DNA of 64,000 nt, taken from positions 852,031 through 916,030 of the forward strand of contig JAESIW010000020.1 in NCBI GenBank assembly GCA_016802295.1, read 5' to 3'. Source of the DNA: Brachionus rotundiformis (lineage: Eukaryota; Rotifera; Eurotatoria; Ploima; Brachionidae). This document shows, one piece after another, positions 11,003 through 20,100 of the stretch; position 1 is the first letter of the stretch; every line of letters begins with the position of its first letter. The notes beneath the pieces are model-generated. The model was not told the origin of the DNA, searched no databases, and worked only from the letters and a program-made list of their open reading frames with translations. The position numbers and the translations under genes were made by a program.

Positions 11003-13150
11003 ATGTATGACGGAAATGAATATCCATTACCAAGAGAAAATCAGACAAAATTGACCAGCACATTGGATAGTAATAAAGGCTATCGTGAATTTTACGATTT
11101 TAGAGAAACTCAAAACCATAGTACCATAAATGAGCGAATTATTGTTCCTGAAGTTGACTTTGTTCCAATTAAAACTAAAGGCATCCTTAAAAAAACCGAT
11201 AGCACTACCAGTACTGGTAAAAATCGCAAAAGTATTGTAATTAACACAGCTAAAAACCAACTAAGAGAGTATGAACCAGAATACCGTAGTTTGTATTTTA
11301 AAGAAAAGGAAAAATTTCAGCCAAAAATTTCTGAAAATCATGGAAAATCTGGGACAGCAAGTCATAATACCAAAGAAAATCATAAATACCAAGCCGAAAA
11401 TAACGACTTGCCAAAGACTTCAGTAAAAACCGATGGACTAAGGTCAGAAAAAATTAGCACAACTGAAAATGGAGAAGCTTCTTCTTCCGTAAACACAACT
11501 TTAAATAAAGATGGTTTTTTAAAACTTCTTGAAATTCTTGGTGTTCAGCTCAAAATTCAAGCCAAAACCAACCAAAAAAATCTCAAAATTCAATCTACAT
11601 TTATTGACGAAATAGTCGCATTGAATGTGATTAAACAAGGCCTAATAGAACATCCCTATGAAACATTGGGAAATCTTGATCTAATTCTAAATTGGATCTC
11701 GACTCGCATCCAAGAAATAAATCCTTTCTATGTTTACAAAATTCTTGACTATATTCACACTCTATTTAATCTATTGACCAGAAATGATCTGAAAATCTCT
11801 GACTATCAGGCCAATTTGATAATACCATGTTTGATTGAAAATTTTTCAGACTCAAGACCATATATTCAAGCAGCAATATCGACTCTAATAAAACAATTAT
11901 CAATTTGTTATGATGATAGGAAAATTTTTAAGTATCTAATGGCTTATATTAAGACAAGTAATGATACAATTAGAGTGGAATGTCTGGAGGAGATAAGCTT
12001 TTTGTTGAATACTTTTTTTATGGAGTCATACGAACCAGAGGAAACCATGAATGAAATAGCCAGTCTAATTGGTGACAAGAATAAGACAATAGAGTCCAGT
12101 GCCATGACCATCATTGCTGTGTGTTTCATTAAATATGGTAATGATGCTTTTGATTACATAAATAACTACGACTACATTCCAATGATAAAGCGCCACTTGA
12201 ATGCCAATTATGAGCGCATCAACGATTTAGCTAGACAGAAATTTTCGCTTGATGCCCAAATTCACCTTGTTTTCAAGTATATAGCCTATAAATGCAAAAC
12301 AATTGATGAAGAAATGCAAGATTTTGGCAAAAAAGAATCTATCAATAATTATGTAATAAATATTAATGATACATATGTTGAAAATAGTGTGAATGCTTTG
12401 CTAAATGTGGATCTTTTTCTCTTAGATGATGAGCAACTTGAATATTTGGAAGATTTTGTTGATGACATAATAAAAAATTGTAGTATTGCCTTGAATAAGG
12501 CTTTAATAGAATACTCTACTAATAGAGATTCGCTAATATTGAATGATTTGATACAAATTATTTTTATGACAGTGTCGCATTTGTTTCTGAAAGGCTTGGG
12601 AAGGTTGGTAAGCGTAAATAATTTGAAAAAGTTCATGTTCAGCTTAGTAATTGGTAAAAAAATAATGAGCAAAAGGGACGAGAAATTTGAGAATATAGAT
12701 AAAATTTTTAAAAATTTGGCTATTTATTCTGATAATACTAGCTTTTTGGTAGCTTTGTTTAGAGTTCTTAATGAAAGTCTTAAAAAAGAAAATTCATTAC
12801 TTGAATTTAGCAATTATGTGGTGAAGATACTTTTGTTTTGGCTAAAAGGTATCGAATTTGACAAAATAGATGCAAGGACAGACCAAAAGTTGGAAACATT
12901 GAACCAGGATTTAATTGGAAAATTTGATCCTGCCTTAATTTTAATTGAAATACATGCATTTTTAGAGCAAAATCCCACATTAGATACAGACTTAACTTCA
13001 GGTATGGCGGCGACTGCAGTAAATGCACTTGTCCAAGATCTTGTCTCTTTCTATGGGTCAGAAATTTTTGAATTTTTGGATGAAAAGGTCATATCCAGTA
13101 GAAGCCAAATAATGAATAAAATAAATCACAATATAAATATAACAAGCTAA
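11003..13150 (+). CDS. shortened CKAP5/XMAP215-family microtubule-binding protein, intronless
   Basis: One open frame of 715 aa. Residues 1-165 are polar and low complexity. Residues about 169-410 form a TOG-like HEAT array (GFLKLLEILGVQLK, YKILDYIHTLFNLL, LIIPCLIENFSDSRPYIQAAISTLIKQL, KYLMAYIKTSNDTIRVECLEEISFLL, IASLIGDKNKTIESSAMTII). This best fits TOG4 of CKAP5. Residues about 470-710 match the helical C-terminal end of CKAP5 (VVKILLFWLKGIEFDKID, ALILIEIHAFLEQNPTL). Full-length CKAP5 has about 2,000 aa and five TOG domains; here TOG1-3 are absent. Members of the family bind tubulin and promote microtubule growth. Loss of the tandem tubulin-binding TOGs suggests an altered or scaffolding role (inference). 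The lack of introns suggests a retrocopy or lineage-specific paralog. It could instead be the last large exon of a longer gene, but no upstream exons were recognised. Confidence 0.75.
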   Translation: MYDGNEYPLPRENQTKLTSTLDSNKGYREFYDFRETQNHSTINERIIVPEVDFVPIKTKGILKKTDSTTSTGKNRKSIVINTAKNQLREYEPEYRSLYFKEKEKFQPKISENHGKSGTASHNTKENHKYQAENNDLPKTSVKTDGLRSEKISTTENGEASSSVNTTLNKDGFLKLLEILGVQLKIQAKTNQKNLKIQSTFIDEIVALNVIKQGLIEHPYETLGNLDLILNWISTRIQEINPFYVYKILDYIHTLFNLLTRNDLKISDYQANLIIPCLIENFSDSRPYIQAAISTLIKQLSICYDDRKIFKYLMAYIKTSNDTIRVECLEEISFLLNTFFMESYEPEETMNEIASLIGDKNKTIESSAMTIIAVCFIKYGNDAFDYINNYDYIPMIKRHLNANYERINDLARQKFSLDAQIHLVFKYIAYKCKTIDEEMQDFGKKESINNYVININDTYVENSVNALLNVDLFLLDDEQLEYLEDFVDDIIKNCSIALNKALIEYSTNRDSLILNDLIQIIFMTVSHLFLKGLGRLVSVNNLKKFMFSLVIGKKIMSKRDEKFENIDKIFKNLAIYSDNTSFLVALFRVLNESLKKENSLLEFSNYVVKILLFWLKGIEFDKIDARTDQKLETLNQDLIGKFDPALILIEIHAFLEQNPTLDTDLTSGMAATAVNALVQDLVSFYGSEIFEFLDEKVISSRSQIMNKINHNINITS

Positions 13151-14240
13151 AAAATAAAGATTCTATAAAAAAATTTTACTTAATAATTATCTTCTATAAT
13201 ATCCTTTTACAAAATATTTAAAATATTTTATTAGCCTTTGAAATATTAAATAAATTAATTGAGTAAAAACGCTTTCGGTCAAAGAATAAAGAATGTTGAA
13301 ATTTATTTTATCTCTTATCTGATCCATATTTCGCTCATATTTTCTTATTCGATTGAAAATCTTGATCAAGTGGAAGTTGATGATAAGCTTGGTAATCTAG
13401 TTGAGGTTTCTGCTAGGATTCTGTGACTTTCCTTCAGAGCTTATTTTTCCGAGAAATCTGTAAAAGTTGTTTGATTTCAGGACTTCTATTTACTATGTCA
13501 TTCGAATTTTCATTTATTGATTATCAGTCATTGAAAGGAATCATTTTTCTGACAAACATTAGTGACTCAATAACAGTATTTTCATTTGAGCCTTCCTTTT
13601 TGAGTGCTTTCTTAGGCTTTTTTGCAGAGTTTGATTAAATATCTGTGACACCATTTGGTCTTTTGTTATATACCAATGTAGTAATATGTTTGATTCACAA
13701 ATTTGTTGTTTCAAAAATGCCATATTGGTTTTGGAACTGGTCGGTGTTAGGTCGATTGCATGATGACAATTATCTATAATTGTCAACAACAAATATAATC
13801 AATTGTGAGATTGGTGTTGTTGCCGATACCGATAATTATTCTATTATTGAAGAAGCCTTAAGAATGACACCGAATGGATTCCCCCGCATTTCCTAAATCT
13901 AAAAGTTGGATCAATTGAAATGATCTTAAAAATTGGTCCGTTGCTTTTGAATTATGTAATGGCACGTATTTTTTTTCGGATCACTGATCAAAGGAAAATT
14001 TTTACTTTATATGTATTGATTCATTCTTTATCTTCTTTTTAAAAATAAAGTTTAAAAAAATTTTACTTAATAATTATCTTTTTTAATATCGAACATATTT
14101 TATTAACCTAAAACATTAAGGGAGATATTTAGATATTTAGATATTTTTATTATAGAATTTCAGAGCAACAAATTTTGGTAAAAATTGTGGTATGGTTTAT
14201 TTTTTTAATTTTTAAAAAAATCTTTTATTCATCTTGTTTC
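13151..14240. other. intergenic region with a copia-like remnant
   Basis: Between the CKAP5-like gene and the pogo element. The only recognisable content is the retrotransposon remnant near 13559-13800. Short open frames on both strands otherwise look like noise. Confidence 0.4.
13559..13800 (-). mobile_element. copia-type retrotransposon RNase H remnant
   Basis: The minus-strand reading includes DNCHHAIDLTPTSSKTN, then CESNILLHWYITKDQMVSQIFNQTL. This follows the end of Ty1/copia RNase H: DNQSAI..., SKTKHIDIRYHFIRE, then YxxTKDQxADIFTKxL. The His-rich middle is diverged (SKTNMAFLKQQI). Only about 75 codons remain, and no LTRs were found. The assignment is family knowledge plus by-eye similarity. 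Confidence 0.5.
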
Positions 14241-14355
14241 TACCGTAAACCTTCGCACACAATTGCGCAATTATAGTACATCGTGGCCACATAGTTACAT
14301 GTAATTATAACTGAGAGAAGGGTGTTTTTTTACCTCATATAATTACATGTAATTA
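14241..14355. repeat. left inverted end and subterminal repeats of the pogo element
   Basis: The outer 24 bp (14241-14264) match the right end in inverted orientation. Next comes a segment starting TTGCGCAATTATAGTACATC and running through GGCCAC to the palindrome TTACATGTAA at 14264-14323. This recurs in the same orientation at the right end (16734-16778). The following 'ataactgagagaagggtgt' recurs inverted at the right end. ACATGTAAT palindromes are at about 14297 and 14344. Confidence 0.85.
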
Positions 14356-14476
14356 TATCTAAAATTTAAAAAAAATTTCATTGAATTTTATCGAATACAT
14401 GTATAAAAAGATTTATATTTTCAAATTCTAAAATAAATAACCAATTTTTTAATAATATTTTTGTCTAAATGTTATA

Positions 14477-16526
14477 ATGGTTCGTTCTCCAAATCAAGAA
14501 ACTCCTATATTGAAAAAAAGAAAATCTTTTCCTCTTAAGTTTAAGCAAAAAGCATTAATAGAGCTTGAAAAAAATAAGAATAATGTCCAAAATACAGCAG
14601 AACGTTTAGGAATTAGTAGACAATGTCTCATGAATTGGAGAAATCAAAAGGTTAAAATTATAGAGTCAAAAAATAAAACCGTCCGCCAGCGTCTGCCTCC
14701 AACTACAAATAAAGCTTTGAACCCAGACATGGAGAACACATTAGATCAATGGTTAAAAGAAAATAGAGAAAGATGCATTTGTATTTCAGGGTTTGCAATT
14801 AAGGTTAAAGCAATAGAAATTATGAAAGTACAAAATACAGTTAATAATTCGCCATTTAGGGCTAGTGATGGTTGGCTATCTAACTTTTTAAGAAGAAAAA
14901 ATCTAACACTTCGGCGAATTACAACTACTGGTAGAGATTTGCCTCACAATAGTCAGGCAGTTATCAAAGAATTTATTGATAATTGTAATAACTTGTTCAC
15001 AAACGTCAACCGTGCACAAATTGTTAATATGGACGAAATCGGAGTATACCTTGATATTCCTTCAAACTATACATACGACTATAGAGGTAATTTTAAAATC
15101 TTAAAATTAAATAACTTTTGTCTAATTTCTCTTAAAATTTAAAGGAGCAAAACGCGTAAAAGCTTCTACTTCAGGGAATGAGCGCTCGAGAATGTCATTA
15201 GCCGTCTCGTCGGCTGCAAACGGTAATAAATTACCAATTTATGTTATCATTCCACGTAGGACTGAGCTACCAGAATATGATTCCCCTGAAAATGTTGCGA
15301 TTGCTTACAAAACTGGAGCAACTTTCAATGATGATATGATTATTGATTATGTTCGTAGAGTTGTATTATCTTACAAAAACCATTGTGGATTCGAAAAAAT
15401 TTATTTGATTATTGATCATGCAAAATGTCATTTAACGCTGAAAGTGAAACAATATTGCAACGATAATAATATAGAACTCTTTTATATTCCACCAAGGTTG
15501 ACTAATATTTTGCAACCAGCCGATGTTATGTGGTTTAGATCATTTAAAAGGCGTTACCACGAAATGTGGACGGATTGGTTTATGAACGGCTCACATAGCT
15601 TTACAGCTAACAACAACTTAAGATCGCCTGGTTATGCTAACTGCATAGATTGGCTGAGTCAAATTTGGTCAGAATTTAGCGTTACAATTCTCAGAGAGAG
15701 TTTTGATAAATGTGGAATTACTTCATCCGATTCTTTTCATACCATTTTAACTCAAATGCTTGCTAGAAATGAACTAATTGCTGATGTTGTCGATGACATT
15801 CAAGATGCAGACGAAATCGATGGATTTGATCCAGATAATCTTTCTGAAATATTTGATGACATAGATTTGGATGATCTAGATGAGCTTGACTTAGGGCTAG
15901 AAGAAACTGAGGACGAATTGGATCAAGAGACTGAACCAGATATACAACAAGAGACTGAACCAGATATACAACAAGAGGATGAACCTGATATACAACAAGA
16001 GACTGAACCAGATATACAACAAGAGGATGAACCTGATATACAACAAGAGACTGAAGAAGAAAAGCAAAAAAGAGAAAAGAAAAAAAGAAAACTAAAGGAA
16101 TTGAGAATTAAACTTTATGAAAGAATTCACAAACAAGCTGAACATAACTTGCAAAAAAGACGAAGAATAGCTAACATCGAAAACCAACCAGGTACATCAG
16201 GAACGGCTCACATAGAAACAGATGAAGATACTCAAAATGAACTAGTTGATAATCAAGTTGAAAGTCAAACAAATACTCGAGTTAGTGGTAAAGGAAGCAG
16301 GGGAGGCAGAGGTGGTCAAGTTGGAACTAGAGGTGGTCAAAGTCAACGTGGAACTAGAGGTGGTCAGAATCAACGTGGAACTAGAGGTGGTCAAAGTCAA
16401 CGTGGAACTAGAGGTGGTCAGAATCAACGTGGAACTAGAGGTGGTCAGAGTCAACGTGGAACTAGAGGTGGTCAGAGTCAACGTGGAACTAGAGGTGGGC
16501 GCAGGGGAAGACCTCGTGGAAGTTGA
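14477..16526 (+). CDS. pogo-like transposase with acidic-repeat and RGG-repeat tail, two exons
   Basis: Exon 1 (14477-15086) and exon 2 (15145-16526) join across a 58-bp GT-AG intron to 663 aa. Residues about 15-60 are a psq-type helix-turn-helix (FPLKFKQKALIELEK...TAERLGISRQCLMNWRNQK). Residues about 85-155 are a CENP-B-type HTH ending SDGWLSNFLRRKNLTLRR. The DDE domain has D186 (VNMDEIGVYLD), D294 (IIDHAKCH) and D330 (LQPADV), a DDD triad with 35 residues between the last two. After that the tail is unusual: an acidic stretch, about five ETEPDIQQ/EDEPDIQQ octads (24-bp unit), a basic coiled-coil-like stretch, and about six copies of RGTRGGQ(S/N)Q (27-bp unit) ending RRGRPRGS. The enzyme should bind the element ends and carry out cut-and-paste at TA sites (family knowledge). 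The RGG tail may bind RNA or DNA (inference). No stops or shifts are seen. Confidence 0.93.
15925..16060 (+). repeat. 24-bp tandem repeat coding for ETEPDIQQ octads
   Basis: About five in-frame copies, alternating ETEPDIQQ and EDEPDIQQ in the transposase tail. Near-identical DNA copies suggest recent expansion. Confidence 0.9.
16310..16500 (+). repeat. 27-bp tandem repeat coding for RGTRGGQ(S/N)Q
   Basis: About six copies of a 27-bp unit coding RGTRGGQSQ or RGTRGGQNQ. The unit length keeps all frames open, which produces long shadow frames on both strands. Confidence 0.9.
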
Positions 16527-16733
16527 TATTTTGTTTATTAATTTATTATAATAATTCTTCACTTAAAATTTGTATTTCTTAGTATCAATTTCATTAAAAA
16601 CAATTTAGTTATTAATTTCGTATTATATTTGAAATAATTTATCTACATTTAAAAAAAAATCGGATTATTTTTATATATTTTAGTTAAAATTTACTTTAAA
16701 ATACAAATTTTAAATATATTTTTTAGTATAGTT

Positions 16734-16877
16734 GCGCAATTATAGTACATCCTGGCCACAAAGTTACATGTAATTATATTAGTGTAAATAAACACCCTTT
16801 TCTCAGTTATAATTACATGCAATACTATCCGAAAACCTACTATAATTACATGTAATTGTGTGCGAAGGTTTACGGTA
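16734..16877. repeat. right inverted end and subterminal repeats of the pogo element
   Basis: From inside out: a direct copy of the left subterminal segment (from TTGCGCAATTATAGTACATC to TTACATGTAATTATA), an inverted copy of the left segment (acaccc...ctcagttataattacatg), another ACATGTAAT palindrome, and the terminal 24 bp ending GGTTTACGGTA. TA at 16876-16877 is the duplicated target. Confidence 0.85.
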
Positions 16878-17164
16878 TTCTATTATGGACAAAATAAATA
16901 TAACAAATTTGAAAACAAAAAATAATATAATTTTGCTTTTTTAATTAAAAAATAAAAACGCTTTTATATTTTTAAAAATTTCAAAATCTCATTTCATTTT
17001 ATGTAATTCAGCCGAATCAATTATTATATATATATATATAAATGATTATATGTTTATAAGTTAAATTATACTCTCTTAGTATAATAATTTTCAAAATTTT
17101 CAATTGTTTTAAGGCTAAGATATTAATTTAGATCAAAATTTGTACATTTTAAAAAATAGACATA
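16878..17164. other. short spacer between pogo element and NUP98, with (TA)n tract
   Basis: AT-rich spacer with a short TA microsatellite at about 17026-17041. The NUP98 promoter probably lies here, so the transposon end sits within 300 bp of the NUP98 start codon. Confidence 0.5.
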
Positions 17165-20100
17165 ATGTCTTCTGGATTTGGTTCATTTGGCTCACCTCAA
17201 AGTAAGCCTTGTAATTATAAAAATTCAATTTTTAATTTCAATTCTCTAGCTGGATTCAATTCATCATCAATTTTTTCCTCATCACAAAATCGACCAGGTG
17301 GTCTTTTCGGATCCTCGACCACAACTCAACCGGCAACTAATACCGGTTTTGGTTTTGGGTCCTCTACGGCAACTCAACCGGCAACTACGTCTAGTTTTGG
17401 TTTCGGATCAACTACAACCACCGCTACTCAATCAGGCACTGGAAATGTTAAATTTTCTCCACCTAATGCTCAGGATACAGTCACCAAAAACGGTGTTCAG
17501 ACAACAATACAGACAAATCATCAATGCATTACCGCAATGAAAGAATATGAAGGCAAATCGTTGGAAGAACTTCGTCTTGAAGATTATCAAGCAAATCGAA
17601 AATTTCCGCAAACCACATCTGGATTTTCTACATCCACAGGACTTTTTGGATCCTCGACACAATCATCAACAACAGGTAGCTTTGGAACAAGCGGTCTATT
17701 TGGTTCATCAACCACAGCTAGCAAGCCTTTTGGAGGATTTGGTTCCTCAACCACAACCACAACACCAAGCACTTCAACAAATTTGTTTGGCTCTCAAACA
17801 AAGCCAGCTTTTGGCGGATTCGGTACCACTCAACAATCTACACCTTCATCTCCTTTTGGTGGATTTGGTACTTCTACACAGCCCTCAACAACAACAACTG
17901 GCTTTGGTTCAACAATTCAGCCATCAACTAGTTTATTTGGAAGTTCTTCAACAACTACTGGTACTGGTACTGGAACAGGTTTATTTGGCTCAACAACTCC
18001 ATCAACTTCAACCTCAGGCAGTCTTTTTGGCTCATCAACGACAGCTCAACAGCAAAAACCTGTATTTGGCGGGTTCGGTTCAACCGCTAGTACAACTTCT
18101 ACAACACCTTCTTTTTCTTTTGGAGCTTCAACCACTCAGCCCTCTCAGCCAAGTACATCAATATTTGGTCAATCGACAACTCAATCACCACTATCTACAT
18201 CCAAGCCTTTTGGTGGATTCGGCACTGGAACTGGAACTACTCCTACTACTGGCTTTGGCTCAACTACTACAACAACACCTTCTACTGGATTGTTTGGCTC
18301 ATCCCAGCAAAAGCCCGCTTTTGGTCTTGGCTCAACAACTAGCACTACTGGAACTAGCGGTTTTGGTACCGGCTTTGGTTCAACTTCAACAACAGGAACA
18401 ACTGGAACAAGTGGAAGTTTGTTCAGTAGTGGATTCGGAACTCAGCCCTCTACAACTTCAACAACACCATTCGGATCAACATCCACTACGACTACACCGT
18501 TCGGATCATCGACTACTAGCGGTGGACTGTTCGGTAGCAGTCAACCAGCAACTACAGGAACTGGTCTTTTTGGTTCAACTACAACTCCAAGTACCACAAC
18601 AACTGGTTTTGGCAATACTAGCTTTGGCACACAACCAAGCACTCAGACGTCTATTTTTGGTAGTACAACAGCACCGTCAACTGGCGGTGGTTTATTTGGA
18701 ACATCGACAACCACGCAACCGAGTACTTTTAATCTTGGTTCGGGTACAACTGGACTTTCATTTAATGCTCAGCCGTCTACTGGCCTTTCATTTAATGCAC
18801 AACCATCAACAAGTTTTGGAACTGGTCTAGGACAGCCCGCGCAAACAGCTCAACCAGCTCAATCGACTGCACCAGCAGTTCAGCCTTTAATTCAACAGCA
18901 ACTTATGGCTCTAAGCAATTCACCATACGGCACTGCCAGCTTACTCAAAACCCAGTTGCAAGATTACTCCAAAAAGGAAGACATATTCAAACCAGTTAGT
19001 CCCATAGCTCAGAAACCATACATTACAGAGGCAACTTCTCCACCTAGAGCCTCGTCTGTTCTGTCCCAAACATTACCCGAATTCAAAGGTGGCCTGTCAA
19101 TGACACTCAAACTCACGCCAAAACCAATTACTCAAGTTACAAAAAAATCTGACTTATTCGAAGGTCTGGATGAAAAAGAAACACCAGTTTTCTATCCAAG
19201 AAAAAATATCAAAAAGCTAATGTTTAAGCCAATGGTAGAACAGTCCTCTTCGAATAGTTCGATAAACGGAGATTCACAATTTATTCGCAAGCCTAACTTT
19301 TTCAACGAGCAGGCTCAGATTACCAATGATTTGACCAATGTGTCAGATGACGGCACACAAAACACAGATAACCAAAGCGAAAATGGCTCAGCAGCAATAA
19401 CACATCCAGCTGGTATAGTTCTTGAAAGACCAGGCTATTTCACCATTCCGTCCATGTCCGATTTGGCTGGCATGGTCGATCCGAAATCTGGTGATTGTTT
19501 GGTGGAGAATTTTGCAATTGGGCGAGTCGACTACGGCTGCATCACTTTTCCAGGTTTAACCAATTTGGCCAATTTGAACTTGGATGAAATTGTCCACATT
19601 CGTCGCAAGGAGGTTCACGTTTATCCAGATGACTCCAAAAAGCCTCCAGTAGGCGTAGGCTTGAACAAACCTGCCGAAGTTACTTTGCACAGAATTTGGC
19701 CCTCGGACAAACAAACCAGGATGCCAATAACAGATCCCAATAGAATAATTAGCATGGGATACAATAAGAAGATAGAAAAAGTCACCATTGACATGGACGC
19801 AGAGTTTATTGACTACGATCCGGTGACAGGTTCATGGACTTTTAAAGTGAAACATTTTTCCAAATATGGTTTGGACGACTCAGATGACGAAGAGGTGGAT
19901 ATTGGTCAGACCAACGCTGCCAAAGCTGTCATCTTTGACCCGGCAAAGAAAGAAAAGGAAATGATCGAGAGACAAATGAAGCTAATTGAGCTAAGAAGGT
20001 TTGAGCTTATGCAACAGAATAAGCAAAAATTATCTACCATTACCAACCAGCAGTGGGATATTATAAAAGAATATGCTCCTAAGAATGACAAAAAATTGAT

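Larger units (their letters stand above)
14241..16877 (+). mobile_element. complete pogo/Tigger-type DNA transposon
   Basis: The element is bounded by TA at 14241-14242 and TA at 16876-16877. Its ends are a perfect inverted repeat of at least 24 bp including the TA, starting TACCGTAAACC. Between them lies one open transposase gene with a single short intron. Inside the ends, further repeats are arranged both directly and inverted (see the separate entry). TA target duplication, the CENP-B/psq DNA-binding N terminus and a DDD catalytic triad fit the pogo branch of Tc1/mariner. With perfect ends and an unbroken gene, the copy looks recent and possibly autonomous (inference). Confidence 0.92.

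Noticed and set aside
16242..16562. Long open frames on both strands over the RGG repeat
   Set aside because: They arise because the 27-bp repeat is a multiple of three and has no stops in any frame; the transposase frame is the coding one.
17547..18830. A 427-codon open frame overlapping NUP98
   Set aside because: It is a shifted frame of the Thr-rich FG region; low-complexity repeats keep several frames open. The NUP98 frame has clear conserved domains.
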